Below are positions 38,676 through 48,871 of a stretch of DNA of 64,000 nt, one piece after another; position 1 is the first letter of the stretch, and every line of letters starts with the position of its first letter. Below the pieces are notes generated by a model. It made no database searches, was not told where the DNA came from, and worked only from the letters and a program-made list of their open reading frames with translations. The position numbers were made by a program, and so were the translations under genes. The stretch is from Arthrobacter frigidicola (GTDB taxonomy: Bacteria > Actinomycetota > Actinomycetes > Actinomycetales > Micrococcaceae): the NCBI GenBank assembly GCA_003602285.1, contig QZVU01000003.1:186001-250000 (forward strand), written 5' to 3'.

Positions 38676-40028
38676 ATGAGCAGCGAACACAGCGGAAGCA
38701 CTGCGGCGAACCGCGTGCTGCAGCGCTCAAGCTATCCCGAGTGGCTGCGCATCCACGAGATCCTCCGCAAGGAGACGGTCGGCGGGATCATCCTGCTCGT
38801 GGTCACCGTCGCCGCCCTCATCTGGGCCAACTCGCCCTTCGCCGGAAGCTACTTCGCACTGCGTGACTTCGAGTTCGGCTACGAGCCGTGGCACCTGAAG
38901 CTGACCGTCGGTGAGTGGGCGGCCGACGGGCTCCTCGCCATCTTCTTCTTCCTCACCGGCCTCGAGCTGAAACGGGAGTTCGTCGCCGGAGACCTGCGCC
39001 GGCCCAGCAGGGCCATCGTCCCCGTGGCGGCGGCCGCCGGCGGCGTCGTCGTGCCGGCGCTGATCTACACCGCGGTCAATCTCTCCTCCCCCGAGACCCT
39101 GCGCGGCTGGGCGATCCCGACGGCGACGGACATCGCGTTCGCCCTTGCCGTGCTCGCGGTGATCAGTTCCCACCTGCCCGGCGCCCTGCGGATCTTCCTG
39201 CTCACCCTCGCCGTGGTGGACGACCTCATCGCGATCGCCATCATCGCGTTCTTCTACTCGACCGACGTGCACGTCGAGTACCTGCTGTGGATGCTGCTGC
39301 CGCTCGGACTCTTCGGTTTCCTGGCCCAGCGCAACCCGAAGTTCTTCGGCCGGCGCCTCCCGGCGGCCTGGCTGATCCTGCTGCCCCTGGGCACCGCCGC
39401 CTGGGCCCTGATGCACGCCTCCGGTGTCCACGCCACGGTGGCCGGCGTCCTGCTGGGCTTCCTGGTGCCGGTGCTGCGCCGGAAGGACGGCATCGTGCAG
39501 CCGCCCCGGCCGGGGAAGCCGGGCCTGGCCGAGGTCTTCGAACACCGGTTCCGGCCGCTGTCCACCGGCGTGGCGATCCCCCTGTTCGCGTTTTTCTCGG
39601 CGGGCGTTGCCGTTGGCGGCGCCGAGGGGTTCGTCTCCGCGCTGGGCGACCCGGTGACTCTCGGCATCATCGCCGCCCTGGTGCTGGGTAAGCCTGCAGG
39701 GATCCTGCTCACCACCTGGGGTGTCACGAAGACCACGAAGGCCAGCCTCGATCCCGGGCTCAGCTGGTGGGACGTCCTGGGCGTCGGGATCCTCGCCGGG
39801 GTGGGCTTCACCGTCTCCCTGCTGGTGAACGACCTCAGCTTCGACGCCGGCAGCGCGTCCAATGACCATGCCAAGGTTGCGATCCTCTCGGCGTCGCTCG
39901 CGTCGGCGCTGCTGGCCACGGTAGTGCTGCGGCTGCGCAACCGGTACTACCGGGCCATCGAGGCCGAGGAACAGCTCGACCGGGATCGGGACGGAATTCC
40001 CGACGTGTTCGAGGACCGGGACCAGTAA
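38676..40028 (+). CDS. nhaA: Na+/H+ antiporter NhaA
   Basis: 450-residue membrane antiporter exchanging Na+ for protons, with about 12 helices. The ion-binding aspartate pair is in [20 protein letters not shown] (about residues 174-175); [13 protein letters not shown] and [15 protein letters not shown] are conserved. The hydrophilic tail ends in [27 protein letters not shown] site precedes the ATG. A histidine kinase starts 17 nt after its stop, so the two are probably co-transcribed. Confidence 0.93.
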   Translation: MSSEHSGSTAANRVLQRSSYPEWLRIHEILRKETVGGIILLVVTVAALIWANSPFAGSYFALRDFEFGYEPWHLKLTVGEWAADGLLAIFFFLTGLELKREFVAGDLRRPSRAIVPVAAAAGGVVVPALIYTAVNLSSPETLRGWAIPTATDIAFALAVLAVISSHLPGALRIFLLTLAVVDDLIAIAIIAFFYSTDVHVEYLLWMLLPLGLFGFLAQRNPKFFGRRLPAAWLILLPLGTAAWALMHASGVHATVAGVLLGFLVPVLRRKDGIVQPPRPGKPGLAEVFEHRFRPLSTGVAIPLFAFFSAGVAVGGAEGFVSALGDPVTLGIIAALVLGKPAGILLTTWGVTKTTKASLDPGLSWWDVLGVGILAGVGFTVSLLVNDLSFDAGSASNDHAKVAILSASLASALLATVVLRLRNRYYRAIEAEEQLDRDRDGIPDVFEDRDQ

Positions 40029-40045
40029 CGTCAGTGGAGAGACCT

Positions 40046-41788
40046 ATGGGGGCAGGCATGGCAACAGGCACAGCTGCGGAAACAGCAGGGACGGCGGCGG
40101 GCGCGGCAAGCACGCGCACGGCGGGCGGAGCGGCGGGCTCCGCGCCGCGCGGATCAGAGGTCCCGCTGCTGCGCCGCGGCGACCGGCGGCGGAAGGTCGT
40201 GCTCAGCCAGGGCGCCCTGTCGATCGTCGTCGTGCTCGTCGTCGCGCTCCTGTGGCTGCTCGACCCGGACTCCCTCTTCGCCGATCCCCTCTTCCCTGCG
40301 GGGATCCTCCTCGAGGCGGGCCTGCTCCTGCTGTGCTTCGTTATCCCGTGGCAGCGCCTGCCCGCCTGGGCGGCGCTCGCGGTCCCACTGCTGGATTTCG
40401 CCGCACTTGGGCTGCTGCGCGCCGGTGCCGGCGACTACCTCTCCGGGGTAGGGGTGCTCGCCGCCTTCCCGGCCGCCTGGATCGCCGCCTCCCGCATCCC
40501 GACGGCCGCGGCGGCGGCCCTTACCGCAGGCGGCTCCCTGTGCATCGTCTGGGGGCCCCTGCTGTTCAGCGAGGTCAGGCCCGGTCCGGCCGAATTCCTC
40601 GGGCCGTTCCTGCTGCCGGTGGTGCTGACCGGACTCGCGGCATTCATATCGATCCTCACCACGGAGCGCCGTGCCCAGCAGGAGGCGGTCAGCCGGTCCC
40701 AGGCCGCGCTGCGCAGGGCGGCCGCCGAGGGGGTCGCCCGCGAGCGGCTCCTGGCCACCATCCTCGACACCGTGGGGGTCGGCCTGGTGGTGGTGGACCG
40801 GGACGGACACGACGTGCTGATGAACGCCCGCCAGCGGATCTCGCACGGGATGGCCGCCCCGCCCGGCAATGACGACCCCAACGAAGGGCAGCTGCTGATC
40901 TTCGGCCCCGACCGGGAAACCCCGATCCCGGCCGAGGACCGCCCGGTGCGGCGCGCGGTGCAGGGCGAGTCCTTTGACGACGTCCAGATCTGGCTGGGCA
41001 GCGGCCGCGCGCAGCAGGCGGTCTCGGTATCGGCCCGCGCCATGACCGACGACGACGGCGCGTTCGCCGGAACTGTCGTGTCCTTCACGGACATCACCTC
41101 GCTGCTGAGTGCGCTGCACGCCAAGGATGACTTCCTCTCGAACGTCTCCCATGAATTCCGCACGCCGCTGACCTCGGTCCTTGGATTCCTCGACCTGATC
41201 CTTGACCGCAGGGACTCCCTGGAGCCCGACGTGGTGCGCTACCTTTCGGTGGCGCGGCGCAATGCGCTGCAGCTCGAGGCCCTGGTGGATGACCTCCTCG
41301 CCATCAACGCGGGCACTTTCCGGGTCAGGCCGGTGCCGTGCGATGTCGGCGAACTGGTCGGTGCGTGCATCGCCTCGGCGCAGCCGGCGGCCGACGCTGC
41401 AGGGGTCCGGCTGATCAACACCGCCCCTGCCGCCCTGCCCGCCGTTGCCGACCCCGTCCGGCTGGGCCAGGCGCTCGACAACCTTGTGTCGAACGCCGTG
41501 AAGTACAACCGCCGGGGCGGCACCATCACCGTGGGCGCCGAACTCACCGGGGGGCTGCTCCGGCTCGGGGTAGAGGACACCGGCATCGGCATCGAGGCCG
41601 AAGAGCTGAGCCAGGTGTTCGACCGGTTCTTCCGCTCCCCCGCCGTGCGCGTCTCGACCGTGCAGGGCGTGGGCCTCGGCCTGCTGATCACCAAGAGCAT
41701 CGTCACCGAACACGGCGGCACGATCAGCGCGGTCAGTGAGCCCGGCCAGGGCAGCACCTTCACCATGACCCTGCCGCAGCCCGGCTGA
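40046..41788 (+). CDS. Membrane sensor histidine kinase with PAS domain
   Basis: 580-residue kinase. The N-terminus has about six membrane helices (residues about 55-210), then a PAS-like domain (about 235-350; LDTVGVGLVVVDRDGHDVLM), a HisKA domain with the phosphoacceptor His369 in NVSHEFRTPLTSVLGF, and a HATPase domain (LDNLVSNAVKYNRRGG N-box, LGVEDTGIGIE, GVGLGLLITKSIV). No response regulator is adjacent, so its partner is elsewhere. It follows nhaA closely, which may hint at ion or pH sensing. The ATG at 40046 has GGAGAG upstream. Confidence 0.88.
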   Translation: MGAGMATGTAAETAGTAAGAASTRTAGGAAGSAPRGSEVPLLRRGDRRRKVVLSQGALSIVVVLVVALLWLLDPDSLFADPLFPAGILLEAGLLLLCFVIPWQRLPAWAALAVPLLDFAALGLLRAGAGDYLSGVGVLAAFPAAWIAASRIPTAAAAALTAGGSLCIVWGPLLFSEVRPGPAEFLGPFLLPVVLTGLAAFISILTTERRAQQEAVSRSQAALRRAAAEGVARERLLATILDTVGVGLVVVDRDGHDVLMNARQRISHGMAAPPGNDDPNEGQLLIFGPDRETPIPAEDRPVRRAVQGESFDDVQIWLGSGRAQQAVSVSARAMTDDDGAFAGTVVSFTDITSLLSALHAKDDFLSNVSHEFRTPLTSVLGFLDLILDRRDSLEPDVVRYLSVARRNALQLEALVDDLLAINAGTFRVRPVPCDVGELVGACIASAQPAADAAGVRLINTAPAALPAVADPVRLGQALDNLVSNAVKYNRRGGTITVGAELTGGLLRLGVEDTGIGIEAEELSQVFDRFFRSPAVRVSTVQGVGLGLLITKSIVTEHGGTISAVSEPGQGSTFTMTLPQPG

Positions 41789-41817
41789 GCGGCGGCCCGG
41801 ACCCGGGCGACGGGCTG

Positions 41818-42270
41818 CTAGCCGTTGGCCGCCAGGAGCGATTCCTCGAGGGCGACCCAGGCGAGCATCGCGCACTTCACCCGGGCCGGATAGCGGGAGA
41901 CGCCCGAGAAGGCCGCGGCATCGCCGAGCACCTCCTCATCGGCCGGGATCGTTCCGCGCGAGCGCATCACCTCGCGGAAGGCATCGATGAGCCCGACCGC
42001 CTCATCCCGCTCAAGCCCCTCCACCAGGTCGGTGAGCACCGATGCGGAGGCCATGGAGATGGCGCAGCCGGCGCCGTCCCAGCTGAGGGACGCCACCGTG
42101 CCGCCGTCGACGACGGTGCGAAGGGTGATCTCATCCCCGCAGACGGGGTTGAGCTGGTGCGACTCCCCGACCGACCCTGGGCCGGTGTTCTCAAGCAGCC
42201 CCGAACCGTGACGCTCGCGGGCGTGGTCGAGGATGATCTGCTGGTAAAGCTGTTCGAGGTTCGTTGCCAT
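41818..42270 (-). CDS. sufU: Fe-S cluster assembly sulfur-transfer protein SufU
   Basis: 150-residue SufU. The three conserved cysteines are present in NPVCGDEITL, GAGCAISMASASVLTDLV and VKCAMLAWVALEESL, which with Asp bind zinc. SufU activates and takes sulfur from SufS. The ATG starts 1 nt after the sufS stop. The rest of the suf operon (sufB/C/D) is not in the window. Confidence 0.93.
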   Translation of the reverse strand: MATNLEQLYQQIILDHARERHGSGLLENTGPGSVGESHQLNPVCGDEITLRTVVDGGTVASLSWDGAGCAISMASASVLTDLVEGLERDEAVGLIDAFREVMRSRGTIPADEEVLGDAAAFSGVSRYPARVKCAMLAWVALEESLLAANG

Positions 42271-42271
42271 G

Positions 42272-43600
<1,329 letters not shown>

Positions 43601-43696
43601 TTAGGAACGGCAGGCGCCGGCCCGGCATGGGCCAGTTAGATCACATGGATCTATCCTAATTCTCGCACGGTGAAACCGTCCTCGCTGCGCAGTGCC

Positions 43697-44446
43697 TTAC
43701 AGCCACCCATCGTCCCCGGCAGGGTTTGCCGGCCGGGTGAAGATGTGGACCGCCCAGACCATCATCAGCGTCATCGCGCCCAGCTCCCCTGCAATCTCCA
43801 GCTGGTTCATCGCGCTCAGCGCCAGGCTGGGCAGAAGGTCGCCCAGGATGAAATGAAGCATGTCCATCCCGACGGCGAAGAGGGCGAGGAGGACGGCCAG
43901 GCCAATAAAGACATAGGAGTCCCGGCGGGGCCGTCCGCGGCTGATCAGGTGGGCGATGAGCAGCGGGGCGCCCAGCGCCGCGGCCACTCCAGCCCACACC
44001 AGGAGCTCTCCGAGGTCCTGCGAGCGCAGCCCGAACAGCGCGGGAAGCTCGAGCCGGGTGTCGATGGCGCGGCCCACCTCCTCGTGGATGCGGAAGAAGT
44101 CATCGGCGCTCATGGCAAGCAGCACCAGGGCCCACGCCCCGTACACGGCCGCGTCCCGGAACCGTTCCGCCTTGCGCGCCGGTGCGGCGGCGATCCACAG
44201 CAGCAGGACGGAGGCGACGAGGAGCTGGAGATTTCCGAAAAGCTCGGCCAGGGTCCGGTCCTTGTTGCCGTCGAAGAGCTCACGGTGGAGGAACCCGAAG
44301 GCACCGCCGGCGTCGACATAGTTGCGGAGGACGCTCGCCGCGACCAGCAGCAGGTCCGCTGCGAGGACGGTGCTGCCGAGGACCAGCGCGAGAGGAGTCA
44401 GGTGACGGACCGTGCGCCCCCGCGTCGGGCGTAGTCGTGAGAGCAT
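43697..44446 (-). CDS. Multi-pass membrane protein of unknown function
   Basis: 249-residue protein with about six membrane helices, beginning LTPLALVLGSTVLAADLLLVAA. Conserved-looking polar stretches are ADDFFRIHEEVG and GMDMLHFILGDLLP. I do not recognise a family with confidence. The ATG at 44446 follows AAGGGAAAG and a hydrophobic first helix; a longer in-frame reading lacks protein-like character. It diverges from the phosphotransferase gene, with about 290 bp between. Confidence 0.7.
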   Translation of the reverse strand: MLSRLRPTRGRTVRHLTPLALVLGSTVLAADLLLVAASVLRNYVDAGGAFGFLHRELFDGNKDRTLAELFGNLQLLVASVLLLWIAAAPARKAERFRDAAVYGAWALVLLAMSADDFFRIHEEVGRAIDTRLELPALFGLRSQDLGELLVWAGVAAALGAPLLIAHLISRGRPRRDSYVFIGLAVLLALFAVGMDMLHFILGDLLPSLALSAMNQLEIAGELGAMTLMMVWAVHIFTRPANPAGDDGWL

Positions 44447-44735
44447 GCACTTTCCCTTCCCCAGGCAAAGGGTTCCCGGCGGCCGGGAATCGGACTCCAT
44501 TATGTAGTTGCCTTCCAAGCCTTTGTCCACAGCTGGAGCCCACCGATTTGTCCGGTCTCCGGCCGGCGTGCGGCGGACGGGAGGCGATGCGCACCGTTCA
44601 CCGGCCCCGCGGGGGCCAGTGAAGCTCCCGCATCTTTTCCGCGGATGTCCCCGCTCGGCTTTAACTTCCGGCACAATGGCACTACCGGAGCACCGGCTGC
44701 CGGCACCGGCAGGAAACCCAACGCAGAGGGGACTC

Positions 44736-46025
44736 ATGGGGAAGGGCACCAGCGGTCGCATCATCACCGGGCGGGGGGACTCCCCGCTCGACTCCCTCGT
44801 GGAGCAGCTGTGGCGGGAGCCCGTCGCCACCGGATCCGTCCGGGTTGTCCTCGATCCTGAACCGGACACCGCGTGGGAGGACGCCGAGGACTACTGGGTG
44901 GTCCCCTCCGCGGCACGGCCTACGATCCTGATCCCCCGCGGACGCCCCGCCGTTACCGCCGCGGCGCTCCTTTCCTACCGCGGCCTGCGGCCTGTCCGCG
45001 TGCGGGCGGCCCGCACCCTCCTGGGCGTGCCCTCCCGGTTCGGGCTGCCGCCCGCACCGCACCGGCTCGCCGTCCAACGGCGCACCGGCGCCGGCGGGGC
45101 CGCCCCGCTCCCCCTCGAGGAACTTCAGGCGTGCCTGAACCGGGATCGCCTGTATGCCGCCATCGGCATCCGGCTCGGCGACAACCGCAAGCCGACCCTT
45201 CAGCTCTTCTCACCGGCCGGGGTGCCCGCGGGGTACGCCAAGCTGGCCTGGGACGATGCAAGCCAGGAAGCCATTTCCACCGAGGCCGCCGCCCTTGCCG
45301 AGGTCGGCGGCGGCACCGGCCCGACGCGTGCTCCGCGCCTTCTGGGAACCGGCAGCTGGCAGGGACGTCCCTACCTCATCACCGAGCCCCTTCCCGGCAA
45401 GGTACGGGGCGTCCGGGGCCGCATCCCGATGCCGACCCCGCAGGAGATGTTTGCGCTCTGCCCGGTTGAACGCGTCGACACCCTCTCCTCGACCCTCCAG
45501 TTCTCGGCCCTCACCAAGCGGCTGGAGGTGCTCGGCGCGACCGGTGACCGGGAGGTCGCCCGTGCCGCAGGCACGCTGGCCTCCCTGCTCTCGGAGCGGA
45601 ACGCGCGCGTGCCCGTCACGGCACGCTGGCACGGCGACCTGGTGCCGTGGAATACGGCCCGGGAGCCGGACGGCCAGCTCTGGTGCTGGGACTGGGAGTC
45701 CTCCGACGCCGATGCCGCGGCGGGACTCGACGCGCTTCACTGGACGATCAGCGTACGCAGGGAGTCCGCCGGAATCCCTGCGGCCGACAGCCTCGACGCG
45801 GCCCTGGCCGAAGCCGCGCCCTTCCTGCGGGCGGCAGGTGCGCCGCCGTCGAGCTGGGCCGACATCGCCGCTGTCTATGCCCTCGTTGTGGTCGAAAGGG
45901 CCTGGGCCCTCGCACTCCGCAACGGCGGCTGGTCCGCTTCCCGGACCAGCCGCAGCCAGAGCCTGGACCTGCTGGCCAGGGCGGCGGGACTGCTGTCCGG
46001 GCCGGGGGCCCAGCCGCCGCGTTAG
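44736..46025 (+). CDS. Kinase-fold phosphotransferase of unknown substrate
   Basis: 429-residue protein. The C-terminal half has the aminoglycoside phosphotransferase/choline kinase signature: WHGDLVPWN (HxDxxxxN-like catalytic loop) followed by WCWDWESSD (metal-binding Asp) and a helical end. The N-terminal 190 residues are unassigned; AKLAWDDASQEAISTEAAALAEV resembles a lobe with the ATP-binding lysine. The ATG at 44736 has a GAGGGGACTC site. The position at the edge of the exopolysaccharide locus suggests a role with a sugar or surface polymer, which is inference. Not evidence for antibiotic resistance. Confidence 0.75.
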   Translation: MGKGTSGRIITGRGDSPLDSLVEQLWREPVATGSVRVVLDPEPDTAWEDAEDYWVVPSAARPTILIPRGRPAVTAAALLSYRGLRPVRVRAARTLLGVPSRFGLPPAPHRLAVQRRTGAGGAAPLPLEELQACLNRDRLYAAIGIRLGDNRKPTLQLFSPAGVPAGYAKLAWDDASQEAISTEAAALAEVGGGTGPTRAPRLLGTGSWQGRPYLITEPLPGKVRGVRGRIPMPTPQEMFALCPVERVDTLSSTLQFSALTKRLEVLGATGDREVARAAGTLASLLSERNARVPVTARWHGDLVPWNTAREPDGQLWCWDWESSDADAAAGLDALHWTISVRRESAGIPAADSLDAALAEAAPFLRAAGAPPSSWADIAAVYALVVVERAWALALRNGGWSASRTSRSQSLDLLARAAGLLSGPGAQPPR

Positions 46026-46040
46026 GCGTCCGCCCTCAGT

Positions 46041-46100
46041 TCACGGCGGAAGCGTTCACGGCGGACGCGTTTAGTGTGGACGCGTCCACTGCGGACGCCA
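46041..46100 (+). repeat. 15-bp x 4 intergenic tandem repeat
   Basis: Four 15-bp units at 46041, 46056, 46071 and 46086, e.g. TCACGGCGGAAGCGT and TCACGGCGGACGCGT, in the convergent gap between the phosphotransferase and wzz genes. In one frame it reads as an Ala/Asp-rich pentapeptide repeat, but no gene is evident. Confidence 0.8.
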
Positions 46101-46192
46101 CGGCAGCGCTCCGGCGGAACCAGCCGGCTGCCTGCCGCGGGCTGGTCCGCACCCGCGGCCCGGCGGCCACCGACACCGGCACCGGCACCGGG

Positions 46193-47659
46193 CTAGGAAG
46201 CCACAGGCTCCGGTGCGCGGCGCCGGGCCTTCTGCTCGGCGGTGCGCGGCTTGTGCGGCATCCTCCGCCCTCCCCGCACGAGCAGCGTCCCGAGCAGTTC
46301 CGCGCGGACTCCGGCGAGTTCCGTAGCGGTCATCTCCACCTCTCCCTTCCGGGTCCGGCCGCCTTCGACCGTCAGCACGGCCGCGCCGGCGAGCCGGGCC
46401 GCCGCCATCCTGCTGGCGCTTGGGGCGTTGGCGGGCAGGGCCAGGACCACTACGGGAGATGAGTCCTTCCGGGCGAGGAAACGCCGTCGGACGGCATCGG
46501 TCACGTAGTCGTCGGCGTCGTGGTCGGAGGCGCCGCGTGCGGCCTCAACCACCCTCAGTCCGGGGACCGACTCGGAGACGAGGACCTCGGCGCCGCCCTC
46601 CTTCGCGCCGAAACGGAGCTGGAGGGCTTCGGTCATCAACTCCATTTCCTCCGGCGTGGTGCCCATCAGGACGAGCTCGACCTCAAAGCCAGCCTGCGCC
46701 AGGACCACCGAAAGATTCGGTGCAACCGGGTAGAAGGCGCGGCCGCTCGTCGCGTCGATGACCGCCAGAGCGGTCACCGGGCCCCGGCCGGCGAACAGCC
46801 GCTCGCGGACCGCCCGGTAGGCGTCGAGTTCGGCCCCCCGCGCAGGAAGGGTCGGTTCCGGCGACACCAGTTCCGCGAGCACGGGCCCGCTTCCCGCCTG
46901 CTCGACGTCGTAGCCGTCGTTGATCCTGCGCCTAAGTGCGTGGGAGAGGAATGCCAGCAGGACCCCCGCCACCAGTCCGCCGGCGAGGCCCGACCCGAGC
47001 ACCCGGGTGTAGTTGGTTGACACAGGGCTTTCGGCGGCGGGGGTGATCACGGTGCCGCCCGTCGTGTCGATGGCGTTGAGCTCGTTGATTTCGAATTCGA
47101 TGTTCGAAATCCGGTTGGTGAGGGTGACCCGGTCCGCACCCGGGGCGGCCAGGGAGGTGTTCAGCCCCGCCAGCTGTTCCTCGAGCTGGTTGCGCATCGT
47201 GGTCCGTCGGGCGTCGGCCTGCTCCTGCCGGTACGCGAGGTAGGAGGTGGCCATCGCGTCGGCACCGTCGACGGCTCGGGCCTCGGTGCGCGAGGAGTAC
47301 GAGATCAGGGCCGTGGTCCCGTCGGTCCCGGTCTTGACGTCGACGTTGTTCCGCAGGTCCGCCGTGCTGTCGCCGCCGGGGACCTCCTTGGAGGCCTCGC
47401 TTGCCACGACGTAGGAGCTGGCAATCTCCCCCTCGGTCGCAGCGTCAAGCAGCCCGGACGCGGGCCGGGACGGATTGAATGGGTCCGAGACGATGACGTT
47501 GACGTTCACCAATGCGCTGGCGGTCACGCGTGCGCCCCCGGTCAGCAGATAGGCGAGGGCCAGCAGAAGCCCGATGAGCATCGCGGCTACGACAGTTTTC
47601 CAGTGCCTCCTGAGAACGGCGAGGTAATGTCCCATTCCCAGCGATGATTTCTCGTCCAT
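46193..47659 (-). CDS. Wzz-type polysaccharide chain-length protein with degenerate kinase-like domain
   Basis: 488-residue polysaccharide co-polymerase. Helix 1 (about 21-39) and helix 2 (about 220-241) flank an outer domain with coiled-coil potential (RRTTMRNQLEEQLAGLNTSL), as in Wzz/CapA proteins. The C-terminal 240 residues resemble the tyrosine-kinase-like/ParA domain of BY-kinases in layout, but I find no Walker A motif, so it is probably non-catalytic. No tyrosine cluster is seen at the C-terminus. It lies 39 nt after the GT2 gene and ends in a Lys/Arg-rich tail. Confidence 0.8.
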   Translation of the reverse strand: MDEKSSLGMGHYLAVLRRHWKTVVAAMLIGLLLALAYLLTGGARVTASALVNVNVIVSDPFNPSRPASGLLDAATEGEIASSYVVASEASKEVPGGDSTADLRNNVDVKTGTDGTTALISYSSRTEARAVDGADAMATSYLAYRQEQADARRTTMRNQLEEQLAGLNTSLAAPGADRVTLTNRISNIEFEINELNAIDTTGGTVITPAAESPVSTNYTRVLGSGLAGGLVAGVLLAFLSHALRRRINDGYDVEQAGSGPVLAELVSPEPTLPARGAELDAYRAVRERLFAGRGPVTALAVIDATSGRAFYPVAPNLSVVLAQAGFEVELVLMGTTPEEMELMTEALQLRFGAKEGGAEVLVSESVPGLRVVEAARGASDHDADDYVTDAVRRRFLARKDSSPVVVLALPANAPSASRMAAARLAGAAVLTVEGGRTRKGEVEMTATELAGVRAELLGTLLVRGGRRMPHKPRTAEQKARRRAPEPVAS

Positions 47660-47698
47660 TTTCGTCTCATTCTGTTGCTGTATCGGCCGGTTTACGTC

Positions 47699-48682
47699 CT
47701 AGATTCCATGTCCATGTCGTTGCAGGCGGTCGACAACCCGCCGGTCGGAGACGGCCCCCGCGGCCACCCCCAGCGCCAGGACCGCCCGGGGTTCGCGCCA
47801 GTTGGCCCGCAGGGACCGCCCGGCCCACCGGAAGGCTTCCCTGCGGTTCCCGAGGGCCGCATGCCCGAAGGCGAGCTGCCCGAAGACGCGGCTCTTCCCC
47901 ACGGAGCTGCGAAGGATGTCAGGGTGGTGCTCAAGCATCCACAGGTGGGCGCGGTTCTTGACCTCCCACTGCTCGTAGAAGTAGGACGATCCGCCCCAGA
48001 ACACCCGCACCAGCGGTGAATCGACGTGAAGGATCGGTTTCCGCCGGGCGGCCCGCAGCAGCAGGTCCCAGTCCTCGCACATGCTGTTCGGAATCTCCTC
48101 ATCGACGAGACCGATGGTGGAGAGAAGCGAGTCGCGGCGGATGACGAAGGAGGAGGAGTGCACCATGGCCATCCGCGACCGCAGCAGATCCTCATAGGTC
48201 ACCTCGGCTTTGCCTGCGAGGCGGACCGATTCCGTGCCGGAGTAGTCAACACTCATCGCCGTTGAACAGAATTCTGCCTCCGGGTTCTCCTGGAGGGCGG
48301 CGATCTGGCGGGTCAGTTTCTCGGGGAACCAGGTGTCATCGTCGTCGCAGAAGGCGACGAAGTCCGTCGTCAGGCCCAGGATTCCCGTGTTCCGGGCTCC
48401 CGCCAGGCCCGGCGTCCTCGAATTCGCGACGGGCAGGACCTGCCGCCGGTCCCCCTCCAGTGCAAGGGATTCGTCGGGGTCGCACTTGTCGTGGACCACC
48501 AGGACGGTGATGGCGCCCGGATAGTCCTGTTCGAGGATTGAGGCAAGGGCCCGCCGCATGAGCTGCGGCCGGCGGTGGGTGGCGAGCACGACGCCCACGT
48601 GCGGGGCGGGCAGCACCAGGGTCGGGGCATCGAGAAACTGAGGTTCCCGCCCCAACGGTCTCCTCGTGGCTCTATCTGTCAC
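47699..48682 (-). CDS. Glycosyltransferase family 2
   Basis: 327-residue GT-A glycosyltransferase that adds one sugar in the repeat unit. N-terminal VVLATHRRPQLMRRALASIL, and the metal-binding DDDD of FVAFCDDDDTWFPEKL near residue 115. It has no membrane helix. GTG start. It leads the two-gene wzz-bearing operon and is the only recognisable glycosyltransferase in the window; others may lie beyond the right edge. Confidence 0.88.
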   Translation of the reverse strand: MTDRATRRPLGREPQFLDAPTLVLPAPHVGVVLATHRRPQLMRRALASILEQDYPGAITVLVVHDKCDPDESLALEGDRRQVLPVANSRTPGLAGARNTGILGLTTDFVAFCDDDDTWFPEKLTRQIAALQENPEAEFCSTAMSVDYSGTESVRLAGKAEVTYEDLLRSRMAMVHSSSFVIRRDSLLSTIGLVDEEIPNSMCEDWDLLLRAARRKPILHVDSPLVRVFWGGSSYFYEQWEVKNRAHLWMLEHHPDILRSSVGKSRVFGQLAFGHAALGNRREAFRWAGRSLRANWREPRAVLALGVAAGAVSDRRVVDRLQRHGHGI

Positions 48683-48871
48683 GTTCCGCCGTCCCTCTGC
48701 AGTGCGTTTGATGGGTCACTGTACCAGCGAAGGCGCCACCCGCAAGAGGTTCTTTTGATCGGCAAACCGTCGGTGGAATTCCGCCTCCCAAATAGTTTCC
48801 GGCTCCCCCTACCAAAAAGAGCACGGTCCTTTACCATCGAGGGAACGCCCACGATGGGAGGCACGGTGCTT

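Noticed and set aside
44736-46025. Aminoglycoside resistance gene
   Set aside because: Only the general kinase-fold signature is present; N-terminal half and context do not fit a resistance enzyme.
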